DNA of 64,000 bases, taken from Tengunoibacter tsumagoiensis (GTDB lineage Bacteria > Chloroflexota > Ktedonobacteria > Ktedonobacterales > Ktedonobacteraceae). A program made the position numbers and the translations under genes. Shown here in pieces: positions 9,409 through 18,236 of this stretch. The DNA is taken from positions 4,897,001 through 4,961,000 of the forward strand of contig NZ_BIFR01000001.1 of assembly GCF_003967535.1 (NCBI RefSeq). Reading direction: 5' to 3'. The notes under the pieces were generated by a model that was not told the origin of the DNA, ran no database searches, and saw only the letters and a list, made by a program, of their open reading frames with translations. Position 1 is the stretch's first letter. The number at the start of each line of letters is the position of its first letter.

Positions 9409-9424
9409 AACGAACACTGTACGG
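9409..9424. promoter_or_regulatory. Putative TetR operator, copy 1 (upstream of the DUF4188 gene)
   Basis: AACGAACACTGTACGG differs by one base from the copy at 10079-10094 in the regulator's own promoter. An additional ACACTGT lies 18 bp away (9396-9402 and 9414-9420). Confidence 0.55.
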
Positions 9425-9444
9425 TTAAATGTAAAAAAAATTTT

Positions 9445-10056
9445 TTAGCGTGGTCTGGTAAAACTATGGATGAGTTGCTCTAAAACACGACGATGTATGG
9501 TCAGAAAATCGTCCTGCGAATCTTTTAAAAGTGTCAGTCTAAGCATTGCCATACCATGAACGGTGACCCAACAATGGTACGTCATGAGATCCAGATCATA
9601 ATCTGGCCGGACGATAAAGGTCCCATCGGTAATGCCTGCCTGTACAGCGCTGCGTAACGTATCATAGGGTGCCTCGCGCTGTGTCTCCTTCCCCACATCT
9701 TCAGATAAAGTCTGTTGGCGCGTAAAGATTAAAAGAAAATAATCTGGATACTGTTCTGCAAAAGCCAGATAAGCCATTCCCAGTTCGACAAGGCGTTCCG
9801 TCACAGGTTGCTGAACGGTAATGCGCGTAAAAGCAGCTTGCAAGAGCGCAGAGCCTTCTTCACTGACTGCTGCAATAATCTCATGCACACTCCCGAAGTA
9901 TTCATAGATCCCTGATGGGCTATAATCAATACGACGAGCAATCTCGCGCAATGAAATGCCATCCGGACCACGCTCGATAACTAGCTCTCGTGCCGCCTGT
10001 AAAATAGCTTCTTTGACTTTGAGCGATCTCCGCTCTCGCGCTGATGACTTCTTCAA
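9445..10056 (-). CDS. TetR family transcriptional regulator
   Basis: About 203 residues from the TTG at 10056. The N-terminal helix-turn-helix is clear (SLREIARRIDYSPSGIYEYF, about residues 25-45). The C-terminal ligand-binding helices contain PDYFLLIFTR, and the family pattern WVTVHGMAMLRL is seen. An upstream in-frame ATG at 10113 gives 222 residues but lies inside a consensus promoter (TTGACA 10121-10126, TATAAT 10097-10102), whose transcript would begin near 10090. The downstream TTG is therefore preferred, although its ribosome site is weak. The same motif occurs at its promoter and before the next gene, which suggests autoregulation and control of the DUF4188 gene. Ligand unknown. Confidence 0.8.
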   Translation of the reverse strand: MKKSSARERRSLKVKEAILQAARELVIERGPDGISLREIARRIDYSPSGIYEYFGSVHEIIAAVSEEGSALLQAAFTRITVQQPVTERLVELGMAYLAFAEQYPDYFLLIFTRQQTLSEDVGKETQREAPYDTLRSAVQAGITDGTFIVRPDYDLDLMTYHCWVTVHGMAMLRLTLLKDSQDDFLTIHRRVLEQLIHSFTRPR

Positions 10057-10078
10057 TTCTTCAATACACCATTCATTT

Positions 10079-10094
10079 AACGAACACCGTACGG
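10079..10094. promoter_or_regulatory. Putative TetR operator, copy 2 (own promoter)
   Basis: AACGAACACCGTACGG lies directly after the -10 hexamer on the minus strand, over the predicted transcription start. This is the classic position for repression. Confidence 0.55.
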
Positions 10095-10096
10095 AG

Positions 10097-10126
10097 ATTA
10101 TACCTGATAACATCTGGTGCTGTCAA
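10097..10126 (-). promoter_or_regulatory. Consensus sigma-70 promoter of the minus-strand TetR gene
   Basis: Minus-strand TTGACA (10121-10126), 18-bp spacer, TATAAT (10097-10102). Both hexamers are perfect consensus. The putative operator follows at once. Confidence 0.75.
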
Positions 10127-10187
10127 GGGCTCTCTACGTTCAACCACCAACAGGATTCTCTCTTCAAGGAAAACAGATTTTATACGC

Positions 10188-10215
10188 TTGACTTTCCGGC
10201 TTTCCTGATTATACT
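10188..10215 (+). promoter_or_regulatory. Promoter of the TetR/ABC operon
   Basis: TTGACT (10188-10193), 16-bp spacer, TATACT (10210-10215), about 90 nt before the GTG start at 10306. Confidence 0.6.
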
Positions 10216-10231
10216 TTTGAGTAGAGAAACC

Positions 10232-10261
10232 AAATGACCAATAAAGACTATCTGGTCATTT
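10232..10261. promoter_or_regulatory. Palindromic operator of the TetR/ABC operon
   Basis: AAATGACCA (10232-10240) and its exact complement TGGTCATTT (10253-10261) are separated by 12 bp. It sits just downstream of the promoter and before the regulator gene, as expected for an autoregulatory TetR site. Confidence 0.6.
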
Positions 10262-10305
10262 AGTCAAAACAGAAAGACTTTTAGTTCAGTAAGGATGATG
10301 CTTTC

Positions 10306-11022
10306 GTGACAGAACAGGCAGCAAACTCTCAGGAGGATCGTACAAAACAGGATGAGCGTGCAGATCGCATTCTGGATGTGGCCTCTTCGCTCATTCTACG
10401 TTACGGTTACAAGAAAACAACGATTGATGATATCGCCCGTGAGGCTGGGGTAGCGAAGGGCACGATCTATCTCCATTGGAAGACAAAGGATGATCTGTTC
10501 CTCAGTCTCCTCATGCGCGAAAAGATTCGTGGTGCCCGCATGGTTGAACAGGAGATGAGTCGCGATCCAGACGGAAATACGCTTCATGGTATGATGAAGT
10601 ACTCATTGTTGATGTTGCTCAAACATCCTCTCTTACGTTCAGCAGTCCTACAAGATGCCGATATCCTGGGCGAACTCACACAAAAAGAGTTGGCCCGCAC
10701 CGGAATTGAAGAGCAGCTGACTGCCTTTTATGGACTGTTAGAGTTCTTTCGCAAACATGAGCTCATCCGTCAGGATCACCCCATTCAGACACAGATCTAT
10801 CTTCTGGAGGCTCTCTCAATTGGCTTTCTGATGGCGGATAAGTTTCTGCCCGAGGAGTTTCAGGTCTCGTCAGAAGAAAAGGCTCTCTTGATGGCCGAGA
10901 CGGTCAAACGTACATTTGCGTTGCGCAATCCAACAAGCGATGAGCAAGACAATACTTTGCAGCAACTACACCATGTTGTAGATTTAGCCGAAAAATACAT
11001 GAAAAAGGAACGTACAGAATGA
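10306..11022 (+). CDS. TetR family regulator of the adjacent ABC transporter
   Basis: 238 residues from GTG 10306, with AAGGA 10 nt upstream. The DNA-binding domain is textbook: ILDVASSLILRYGYKKTTID, DIAREAGVAKGTIYLHW, then the KDDLF turn. The C-terminal domain is all-helical with no recognisable ligand motif. The last codons overlap the ATPase gene by 4 bp (ATGA), so regulator and transporter are translationally coupled. A 9-bp-arm palindrome at 10232-10261 is the probable operator. It likely senses a compound exported by, or affecting, the transporter. Confidence 0.9.
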   Translation: MTEQAANSQEDRTKQDERADRILDVASSLILRYGYKKTTIDDIAREAGVAKGTIYLHWKTKDDLFLSLLMREKIRGARMVEQEMSRDPDGNTLHGMMKYSLLMLLKHPLLRSAVLQDADILGELTQKELARTGIEEQLTAFYGLLEFFRKHELIRQDHPIQTQIYLLEALSIGFLMADKFLPEEFQVSSEEKALLMAETVKRTFALRNPTSDEQDNTLQQLHHVVDLAEKYMKKERTE

Positions 11023-11942
11023 GCGCGATGATTCAGCTCCAACATCTGACCAAAACCTATGGCAGACAGCGCGGTATTCAAGATATCCAATTACAGGTCG
11101 CTGAAGGCGAAGTCTTTGGCTTTCTTGGCCCCAATGGGGCTGGCAAAACAACGACGATTCGGACGCTGATGGGGCTCCTTAAGCCAACATCTGGACAGGC
11201 TTTTATCGCTGGACTGGATTGCTGGAAGGAGTCGACAGCCGTTAAACGTCTGGTTGGCTATCTCCCCGGCGAATTTGCACTTGATCCCACTCTAACGGGC
11301 GCTCAGATCCTGAGCTATCTGGGCCATCTACGCGGCGGGGTAGATCAGAATTATGTTCGCCAATTAATTGAACGTCTGGACTTTGATCCCAGTAAACGTT
11401 TTCGTGACTATTCACGCGGCAATAAACAGAAGGTTGGTCTGGTTCAGGCTTTTATGCATAAGCCCCGCCTGCTGATTCTGGATGAGCCAACTGGCGGACT
11501 CGATCCTCTCAATCAACAGGAGTTCTATAAACTGGTTCAAGAGACTCATGCGGAGGGCCGCACCATCTTTCTTTCGTCCCACATTCTCCCAGAGGTGGAA
11601 CATACCTGCGATCGCGTGGCAATTATCCGCGAAGGGCAGATTATTCAGGTCAACGAGGTCGCTCGCCTGAAAGACTTTAAGCAGCACGATATTGAGATTA
11701 CGTTCCAACAACCTGCCACGCTGGAATGGTTTGCTCAGATCCCTGGTGTGCTCAATTCCATTCTGGAGCCCAATGGTCATACTATTCGCCTGACTACGCA
11801 GGGGAGCCTGCAACCAATTATTCAGATCGCTGCTCAGCATGAGGCTTACAATATTCTCACTCATGAACCAAATCTGGAAGAGATCTTTCTGCGCTTCTAT
11901 GCCAACGAAGCCGCACAGCCACATAAAAAAAGTCTTGCTTAA
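11019..11942 (+). CDS. ABC transporter ATP-binding protein
   Basis: 307 residues. Walker A is GPNGAGKTT (about residue 36-44), the signature is YSRGNKQKVGLVQAF (a variant of LSGGQ seen in drug and lipid exporters of this type), and Walker B is LLILDEPTGGLDP, followed by the H-loop SSHILPEVEHTCDR. The C-terminal extension of about 80 residues (EITFQQPATLEWF...) is typical of DrrA/CcmA-type exporters. It hydrolyses ATP at the cytoplasmic face for the permease encoded 113 bp downstream. The gap contains a short hairpin (12011-12018 with 12030-12037). Confidence 0.93.
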   Translation: MSAMIQLQHLTKTYGRQRGIQDIQLQVAEGEVFGFLGPNGAGKTTTIRTLMGLLKPTSGQAFIAGLDCWKESTAVKRLVGYLPGEFALDPTLTGAQILSYLGHLRGGVDQNYVRQLIERLDFDPSKRFRDYSRGNKQKVGLVQAFMHKPRLLILDEPTGGLDPLNQQEFYKLVQETHAEGRTIFLSSHILPEVEHTCDRVAIIREGQIIQVNEVARLKDFKQHDIEITFQQPATLEWFAQIPGVLNSILEPNGHTIRLTTQGSLQPIIQIAAQHEAYNILTHEPNLEEIFLRFYANEAAQPHKKSLA

Positions 11943-12055
11943 TAAATCTGATCAATCGACCATAAGACGTCAACACAATTGTCTGTTCCTGTGATGAATT
12001 GTGCTGCTTGTCATCATTCGCTTACAGGTAATGATGATGAAAGGTAGAGAAAAGC

Positions 12056-13720
12056 ATGTTCCATACTGTTTGGAGCAAGACCCTCCGCGATTATCGCTTT
12101 ACTGTCCTTTACTGGGGCCTGGGCTTAGGATTGGTGATCCTGGCCGTGTTTGCGACGTTTAGCTCTCAATATTCCAGCCAGGGAGGCGATGCTGGTATCC
12201 TTGAGCTTGCACAAAGCTTGAAGTTTATTGCAGATCCTATCGCTCTCCAGACTATTCAAGGGTATGCCACGTGGCGCTTACTGGGTTTCTTTGTCCCTTC
12301 GATGCTGGCAATCTGGGCTGTACTGGCGGGTGCCAATCTTGTACGTGGCGAGGAGGAGCGACGAGCCAGTGATCTTCTGCTAAGCGTCCCTCTCTCACGC
12401 ACACGCTATCTCCTTGAGAAATACTTTGCGCTGATCAGCGCTTTACTTGGTGTGGGGCTTCTCATTGCGTTAGGGGCTATCATTGGTGAGGCCAGCGCTA
12501 AAGTGGAGATTGAGGCTGGCCGCGCTCTCCTGGCTGGTCTTGATGTCAGTCTGTATGCTATCTTTTTTGCCAGTCTTTCGCTCCTGCTCTCACAATGTCT
12601 GCGCAGCCGTGGGGCTGCCGCAGGATGGGCTGGCGGAATTATCGCCTATGCCTTTGTTCTCGATGGAACGGGACGAACGATCCAGCATGGAGAATGGCTG
12701 CAACGCCTCTCACCTCTCTATTACTATAGCCAGAATAAGCCGCTCATCTCTTCTTTTAGTAACCATCCAGAGGCAGCTCTCCTCTTAATTGGCCTCACGC
12801 TGCTGTTTAGTGGACTCAGTTTCTGGCTCTATACGCAGCGCGATCTCGGTGGAGTCGCCTTTGCTGGTTGGAGCGGGGCCCTTTCTCTGACGAAACCGCT
12901 GACACGACAGCAGTCATTACAACGGGCCTGGAAGGATATCTCTGTACGTTCATTTTTCACCCGCACGCTTCAGAATGGCAAGACGCCAGCTTTATGGTGG
13001 ATTATCTCCCTGCTGGCCTACGCTGGCTGGATTACAACACTGACAACAACGATGCTGGATCCAATACGCAAGCTTCTCTCTCAAAATTCGCCGATCGCTC
13101 AGCTTTTGAGCGGGCATGATATTACTACAAATGCCGGTTTTCTGGCGTATGCGATCTATCAATTTCTGCCCGCCTTAGCGACGGTCTTCATCTTTACACT
13201 GGCGCTTAAATGGGCCAGTACTCTCGATAGCGGAAGGCTCGAGCTGGTCTTAAGCACACCAGTCTCTCGCGTTCGTCTGCTTTTACAACACGCTGGTGCA
13301 CTCTTCGTTTATGCGCTTATCATTCCTATCCTGGCCTGGCCAACGGTTGTGATATCGGCTCATTTGAGCAATCTAGCAGTCGATTCCGCGAAGGTTATGG
13401 CGGCCTCGCTCAGTATCCTACCGCTTGAACTGGTACTTCTCACCTTTGTCTATGCAGTAGCGGGTCGTCTGCGCAGCAGCATCATTACGGGGCTTGTGGG
13501 TACCTATCTTGCAGTGGCCTTTATGATTGATCTGCTTCGCTCCCTGCTCCACCTGCCAGATTGGGTACAATGGTTCTCTATTCTCTATGCCTATGGCAGC
13601 CCCATCCAGAATGGCTGGCGCTGGGGAACGATCTGGAGCCTCCTGGCTCTCTCGGCGGCATTGCTGATGATTGGAGTGATCCAATTTCAGAGGAACGATG
13701 TCGATCGTGGAAATGCATGA
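12056..13720 (+). CDS. ABC transporter permease (ABC-2 type, two fused halves)
   Basis: 554 residues with about 12 predicted membrane helices in two halves. Each half begins with a long hydrophobic entry, and the cytoplasmic loops show LLSVPLSRTRYLLEKYFA (first half) and the paired LVLSTPVSRVRLLLQHAG (second half), revealing internal duplication. This is typical of exporters in which one polypeptide replaces a permease dimer. The partner ATPase is immediately upstream. The substrate is not evident; an antibiotic or lipid-like compound is plausible given the TetR control. A very strong terminator follows at 13726-13787. Confidence 0.88.
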   Translation: MFHTVWSKTLRDYRFTVLYWGLGLGLVILAVFATFSSQYSSQGGDAGILELAQSLKFIADPIALQTIQGYATWRLLGFFVPSMLAIWAVLAGANLVRGEEERRASDLLLSVPLSRTRYLLEKYFALISALLGVGLLIALGAIIGEASAKVEIEAGRALLAGLDVSLYAIFFASLSLLLSQCLRSRGAAAGWAGGIIAYAFVLDGTGRTIQHGEWLQRLSPLYYYSQNKPLISSFSNHPEAALLLIGLTLLFSGLSFWLYTQRDLGGVAFAGWSGALSLTKPLTRQQSLQRAWKDISVRSFFTRTLQNGKTPALWWIISLLAYAGWITTLTTTMLDPIRKLLSQNSPIAQLLSGHDITTNAGFLAYAIYQFLPALATVFIFTLALKWASTLDSGRLELVLSTPVSRVRLLLQHAGALFVYALIIPILAWPTVVISAHLSNLAVDSAKVMAASLSILPLELVLLTFVYAVAGRLRSSIITGLVGTYLAVAFMIDLLRSLLHLPDWVQWFSILYAYGSPIQNGWRWGTIWSLLALSAALLMIGVIQFQRNDVDRGNA

Positions 13721-13725
13721 AGAAA

Positions 13726-13787
13726 CACAAAAAGGATGCTTGCGCTCAAGGTCGAGACGATGCTTGAGCGCAAGCATCCTTTTTGTG
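13726..13787. terminator. Bidirectional intrinsic terminator with 25-bp perfect arms
   Basis: Left arm 13726-13750 and right arm 13763-13787 are exact inverted copies with a 12-nt loop. The outer part is an A/T tract on both sides. It ends the TetR/ABC operon. Confidence 0.9.
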
Positions 13788-13789
13788 AC

Positions 13790-13818
13790 TGGACAAATGT
13801 TCTTCAAACGCCTATACT
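13790..13818 (+). promoter_or_regulatory. Promoter of the DNA glycosylase gene
   Basis: TGGACA (13790-13795), 17-bp spacer, TATACT (13813-13818), starting right after the upstream terminator. The ATG is about 40 nt downstream, preceded by GAGAGG. Confidence 0.6.
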
Positions 13819-13859
13819 CTCTTCACAACAGGCTTTAACGTAAAACAGAGAGGTATAGT

Positions 13860-14519
13860 ATGCAGATCCCTTTCCAGGATGTGATTACCGCAGCCACAAC
13901 CTACTTAAGCGATATTGATCCAGTTATGCGTGAAACGATCCAACTCGTTGGCCCTTGCACTCTCCAGCCTGACCCCGATATCTTTAATGCTCTGATCGAT
14001 GCCATTATCTCTCAACAGATCTCCGTGAAGGCCGCAGATGCGATTATGAATCGCGTGCGAACCGCTCTGCCAGGGCAAAAAGTTACCCCTGAAGCTCTAG
14101 CCACCCTGGACTTCGATGCCCTTCGCTCTCTTGGACTCTCAACACCCAAGGCTCGCTATATCGGCAATCTTGTTGAACATGTTACGACTGGACAACTTCA
14201 ACTCGCTCAATTAGCAGAGTTAAGCGATGAGGAGGTTATCAATCAACTGACGGCGGTCAAAGGCATTGGCATCTGGACGGCCCAGATGAGTCTCATCTTT
14301 ACCTTTGGTCGCCCCGATGTCCTCCCTATTGATGATCTGGGCTTTTTAGAAGGGATTAAGACTGCTTATCAATTGCCCGAGCGGCCAACCCGGATTGAGG
14401 CTCGCGATCGGGGCGAGCTCTGGCGACCCTATCGCACCTTTGCTACCTGGTATATGTGGGCCATACGCCGCATCACCGTAAAAAACGAGCGCCCACGCAC
14501 ACGCATCGTCTCCCTTTAA
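13860..14519 (+). CDS. DNA-3-methyladenine glycosylase (AlkA-like, HhH-GPD superfamily)
   Basis: 219 residues. It contains the helix-hairpin-helix LTAVKGIGIWTAQM (about 130-145) and the catalytic region LPIDDLG with the conserved Asp. Upstream, NALIDAIISQQISVKAADAI is the conserved helix around the active site. It removes alkylated bases in base excision repair. It lacks the N-terminal AlkA_N domain, as do compact bacterial versions (200-230 residues). It has its own promoter and is not in an operon with neighbours. Confidence 0.9.
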   Translation: MQIPFQDVITAATTYLSDIDPVMRETIQLVGPCTLQPDPDIFNALIDAIISQQISVKAADAIMNRVRTALPGQKVTPEALATLDFDALRSLGLSTPKARYIGNLVEHVTTGQLQLAQLAELSDEEVINQLTAVKGIGIWTAQMSLIFTFGRPDVLPIDDLGFLEGIKTAYQLPERPTRIEARDRGELWRPYRTFATWYMWAIRRITVKNERPRTRIVSL

Positions 14520-14657
14520 GTTCGCTCAAAGAGATCGAGCCATTGTAACCAGGAGGAGTTTTTGTGATAGCATAATAACGTTAAGTTCTTTATCTCTACT
14601 CAATACTACACAAGAGGAGGCGGCGTTTCTGCTCGCCAGAGCGCAACATTATCTTTA

Positions 14658-16049
14658 ATGGATACACCTGAAAATTATTATGCAATTCTCGGCGTCCCTC
14701 TAGACGCAGATAGTGATATGTTGAAGCGCGTCTACCGACAACTGGCTCGCCGCTTCCACCCTGATCTTGCAGGACCAGAAGGGGCTATAGAGATGAAGCG
14801 GATCAACCGCGCCTATGCGGTCTTAAGCGATCCTGAACAACGTCAGAGCTATGATACGATCATTGGTGGGGTGATCGATCTGCGCAAACGTGGCTTTGCC
14901 CGACCCTCTGTTCACCCCAAACGCTTTGACGCTGCTACTGAGGATGAGTTCTCAGGCCTGAGTATGTTTAGCTCTCGCGGCCCTTTACACGCTGGTCCGC
15001 TGATTCGCAGCCGTATCGGAGTACTCTCTGCTCTCAGTAGCATTCCAACAGTCCAGGGGATGTTGATCGCTGCTGGCTCACTGGATGGCACTGGCATCCT
15101 CTGGCAATTGATTGAGGATCAGGTAACAGAGGCCACAAACATTGCCAGTGATCCTGCGTTCACGGTTGAATCGCTCCGAGACCTCCGTTTCTCGGAAGCT
15201 GGCTCTCTGCTGGCTGGCTGGGGCCGGCTTGGCCTCCATATCTGGGATGCCTATAGCGGAACGCTTCTCTGGAGCCAGTCCTTACAAGAACGCGCCGTCT
15301 CAGCCCACTATTCGCTCGATGTTACCCTGCAAGTAACACCTGATGGCAAGCGGATAGCTCAGATGGCCCTGCCCTATCTTGCCGAAGATATTCAAGCCCC
15401 ACGTTCCTGGGGGGTGCGCAGCACCGATGTGTTAAGCTACACGATAGGGAGCAGCGCAAAAAAATTCTCTGATCCGCTCATCTGCTCCGAAGAGAGTGTC
15501 GAAAAGCGACAATTCTGGGCCATTCGGATGCGGGCACTCTCTCAAGACGCTCAGACGCTCGTCACATTCTCCTGTGCTCAGCTCCCCAATGAGAAAGATC
15601 AGCAGGCAGTTGTCCGCCGTTGGGATCTCTCGCCAAAGAATAAGCTGCTCAGCAAAAAAATGCCACAGATCGCGGATACGATAGTAGTTGGACGCTGCGA
15701 TGAGTGCACAACCCCCTATGCTATTACTCCCAACGCCAATATGTTGGCCTTTACCTATACAGGCAAGCAGATACGCATCTGTGATACACGGACAGGGACA
15801 TATAGCGAGATCCAGAGTGGAAATATGGGTGGCAATGCCAGGCTGGCAATCTCGCCTGATGGAGAATGGCTGGCAGTCGCTCGTGAAGATAGTGAGATTA
15901 ACGAAGGTGTTATCGATCTCTGGTCCATCCAGACAGGACAATTATTGCAGAAGTTCTATCATCCCTGGCAGATTAGTGCCCTCCATTTTGCCAAAAAACA
16001 ATTAATTGTCGCCTTAACCGATGGAACGATTCAAATCTGGCGCGAATAA
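14658..16049 (+). CDS. J-domain protein fused to a WD40-like beta-propeller
   Basis: 463 residues. Residues 1-70 are a J-domain (YYAILGVP, then RRFHPDLAG with the HPD triad, then AYAVLSDPEQRQSYD). From about residue 110 to the end are repeats of propeller blades (AGSLDGTGILWQL, GWGRLGLHIWDAYSG, TYTGKQIRICDTRTG, LAVARE...IDLWSIQTGQ, VALTDGTIQIW). The J-domain would stimulate an Hsp70 ATPase, and the propeller probably recruits a client. No membrane segment is seen. AGGAGG is about 35 nt before the ATG, unusually far, so the start could be debated; the ATG sits directly before the J-domain and is retained. Confidence 0.85.
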   Translation: MDTPENYYAILGVPLDADSDMLKRVYRQLARRFHPDLAGPEGAIEMKRINRAYAVLSDPEQRQSYDTIIGGVIDLRKRGFARPSVHPKRFDAATEDEFSGLSMFSSRGPLHAGPLIRSRIGVLSALSSIPTVQGMLIAAGSLDGTGILWQLIEDQVTEATNIASDPAFTVESLRDLRFSEAGSLLAGWGRLGLHIWDAYSGTLLWSQSLQERAVSAHYSLDVTLQVTPDGKRIAQMALPYLAEDIQAPRSWGVRSTDVLSYTIGSSAKKFSDPLICSEESVEKRQFWAIRMRALSQDAQTLVTFSCAQLPNEKDQQAVVRRWDLSPKNKLLSKKMPQIADTIVVGRCDECTTPYAITPNANMLAFTYTGKQIRICDTRTGTYSEIQSGNMGGNARLAISPDGEWLAVAREDSEINEGVIDLWSIQTGQLLQKFYHPWQISALHFAKKQLIVALTDGTIQIWRE

Positions 16050-16179
16050 GTCTATTCTCTTGTATCATTCCAGACCACTGCTACACTAGGAAGAGAGGAG
16101 AGATCTCTTCTCTCTTTGGATGAAGGGGCCCTTCTTAACGACTTGTCTCTTCTAACTCTCCCAGGCAAGGTGGCAAGAG

Positions 16180-16923
16180 ATGCGTATTTCTGTGATTGTA
16201 CCAGTCTATAATGAAGAGAAAACTATCGCTCAGGTGCTGGAGTCGCTCACACGTGTCCCACTGGATCTCGAAGTAGTGGTGGTAGACGATGCCTCTACTG
16301 ATCGCACCTGGCAGATTCTCGAACAACTGCGCCAACAGCCACCATTTGACGGCTATCAGTATGTTCGCCATGTACGCAATCAAGGGAAAGGGGCAGGGCT
16401 CCGCACCGGCTTTCAGTTGGCAACAGGCGATTTAATTACTGTCCAGGATGCCGATCTAGAGTATGATCCAATGGACCTGCCAGTGCTGGTCACTCAATGG
16501 CATCATGCAACCAGCAAGCAACAGAAAGTGGTTGTGTATGGATATCGCGATCTCTCAAGCCAGAAACGAACTACCCGTTGGGGAAATCGCTTTCTTACCA
16601 CACTTACCAATCTCCTCTACGGGAGCCAGATTCATGACATGGAGACCTGCTATAAGCTCCTGCCATTAGCCTTAGCCCGCTCGCTTCCAATGCAAGGGCG
16701 GCGCTTTGAGATTGAACCAGAGATCACCGCCTGCACACTCCTGGCTGGCTATACCATTGTTGAAGTCCCCATTCGTTATCACCCACGCACCGAAAAAAAG
16801 CTCTCCCCCTGGAAGGACGGTTGGCCTGCGCTGGCTATGCTTATCCGCCGCCGCTTTGGCAAACCATTTCAACTTTCCATTCCTTCACCAGAACCGATCT
16901 CCGCTCAATCTCCACAGAAATAA
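16180..16923 (+). CDS. Glycosyltransferase family 2 (dolichol-phosphate-mannose-synthase-like)
   Basis: 247 residues. The GT-A fold is clear: N-terminal ISVIVPVYNEEKTI, then VVVDDASTDRTW (nucleotide-binding Asp) and VQDADLEYDP (metal-binding D-x-D-like). NQGKGAGLRTGF and the late RRFEIEPEI segment match polyprenyl-phosphate glycosyltransferases. There is no C-terminal membrane pair, so it is a soluble or peripheral version. It would transfer a sugar from a nucleotide donor to a lipid carrier at the inner membrane face. No neighbouring glycan genes give further context. Confidence 0.88.
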   Translation: MRISVIVPVYNEEKTIAQVLESLTRVPLDLEVVVVDDASTDRTWQILEQLRQQPPFDGYQYVRHVRNQGKGAGLRTGFQLATGDLITVQDADLEYDPMDLPVLVTQWHHATSKQQKVVVYGYRDLSSQKRTTRWGNRFLTTLTNLLYGSQIHDMETCYKLLPLALARSLPMQGRRFEIEPEITACTLLAGYTIVEVPIRYHPRTEKKLSPWKDGWPALAMLIRRRFGKPFQLSIPSPEPISAQSPQK

Positions 16924-17267
16924 ACTGCCTGAAAACCTACCCGAGTTACAATTATCGACCGATGATTCAAAAAGACGGTTCGCTCAGTGTGAAAAAGGTT
17001 GTTCTCTCAATCAAAATGGTTTTTTGAATCAAATCATAGAGATACACACATAATATAATTCTCTGGCAGAAAAATCATCATGCATAGCACATCCATAAGA
17101 CCGATTTGACAATTAACAGTATATTTCATACTATTTTAAATATATATGTAGTAATCAAGGTAGAGGTTTACTGTACTGAGGAGAGAGATAAGAAAAGTCA
17201 AACAGAGCCCTCGTGGATAGGCAACGGAAATGTAAACATGCTCGGGCTGAAAAAGAGGGGAAATTAT
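16924..17267. other. Intergenic region before the zinc-ribbon gene
   Basis: 344 bp, AT-rich. It carries the promoter at 17106-17134 and a long predicted leader (about 127 nt). No gene is supported. Confidence 0.45.
17106..17134 (+). promoter_or_regulatory. Promoter of the zinc-ribbon membrane protein gene
   Basis: TTGACA (17106-17111), 17-bp spacer, TACTAT (17129-17134). It argues against translation starting at the in-frame TTG at 17106 and for the ATG at 17268. Confidence 0.6.
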
Positions 17268-18128
17268 ATGAAGTGTGCTCAATGTGCTACTGAAGTAACA
17301 GGTGCCGCGCAGCGCTGCCCTCAGTGTGGGGCAGGCCTGACCATGGAACAGAGCCAACAGAACTTCTCGTATCTCCCACCAGGTGCGCCGCCCTGGCCAG
17401 AGACAACTTCACCATCCTTATCAGCATCGCAACAGCCCCCCTTGCAACAGTCCAGTGCTCCTGAGATTGCACAACGCAGACTTAAAAAGCCGCTCATCTT
17501 ATTGGCCCTGGTCATTCTGACCCCCCTGCTAGGCTCTCTGGCAACATTAGGCTTCCTCTATGGGACAGGAAAAGCATCTTCAACCGCTGCTAATCCAGTC
17601 AGCCAGCAGCTGACTACCGGCGCAACACCTGCCACAGACACTCCCTTTAAGACGGTTAAAGATACGACGCTTAATCTCTCCCTTCAGTATCCCGCCGATT
17701 GGACAGCAGGCCCCCTAAATCAAGCCAGTGAGCCAGCTGATCTTCCGCTTAAATCGCCCAGTCAGAATGGAAGCGCCATGATCGTCATAGATTTACAGCA
17801 CTTCTCAACCAGGGCATCCACGCAGATCAATAGCGCCAACGATCTTAATGCGGCGTATATTCAAGGGCTCTCCCAATATAGTGATCTCCACAATATCCAG
17901 ACCATCTCCAGTGCACAGCCGCAACCAACCATAGGTGGCATCCCATGGTCGCAGCAAGAAGCAACGTTTCAAGACAAAAACAATGTACAGTATCACCTGA
18001 TAGTGATCACCGTCCAACGCAACAAAAGCTATTATAACATCAATAGCATCATGAAAGAGAGTATATATCAGGAGGCTCAAAAAAAATACATTCAGCCGAT
18101 CTTAAATTCAATCCGCTTTCTTTCATAG
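17268..18128 (+). CDS. Zinc-ribbon, single-pass membrane protein with PsbP-like outer domain
   Basis: About 286 residues. The N-terminus carries a zinc ribbon (MKCAQC, then RCPQCG), followed by a Pro/Ser-rich linker, one membrane helix (LILLALVILTPLLGSLATLG) and an extracellular domain with LNLSLQYPADW and a late IITVQRNKSYYNI-type strand, resembling PsbP/DUF1795 folds. The ribbon is therefore cytoplasmic and the C-terminal domain outside. ATG 17268 is preceded by GAGGGG; earlier starts fall in the promoter. Function unknown; sensing or a cell-surface role is inferred. Confidence 0.65.
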   Translation: MKCAQCATEVTGAAQRCPQCGAGLTMEQSQQNFSYLPPGAPPWPETTSPSLSASQQPPLQQSSAPEIAQRRLKKPLILLALVILTPLLGSLATLGFLYGTGKASSTAANPVSQQLTTGATPATDTPFKTVKDTTLNLSLQYPADWTAGPLNQASEPADLPLKSPSQNGSAMIVIDLQHFSTRASTQINSANDLNAAYIQGLSQYSDLHNIQTISSAQPQPTIGGIPWSQQEATFQDKNNVQYHLIVITVQRNKSYYNINSIMKESIYQEAQKKYIQPILNSIRFLS

Positions 18129-18173
18129 GTACGCCGGACCAGATCAGAAAAATCAGCACACGATGGAAAAAAA

Positions 18174-18198
18174 CGGCCCACCAATAAATGGTGGGCCG
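18174..18198 (-). terminator. Intrinsic terminator of the groEL operon
   Basis: CGGCCCACCA (18174-18183) pairs exactly with 18189-18198 around a 5-nt loop. The A-run at 18167-18173 becomes the U tail on the minus strand. Confidence 0.85.
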
Positions 18199-18236
18199 CT
18201 TGAGCATTACGCTCAGGCAAAGGGCTAAGTACTGGC

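Noticed and set aside
13418..13807. Minus-strand frame overlapping the end of the ABC permease
   Set aside because: It reads through the 25-bp-arm terminator and is antisense to the permease.
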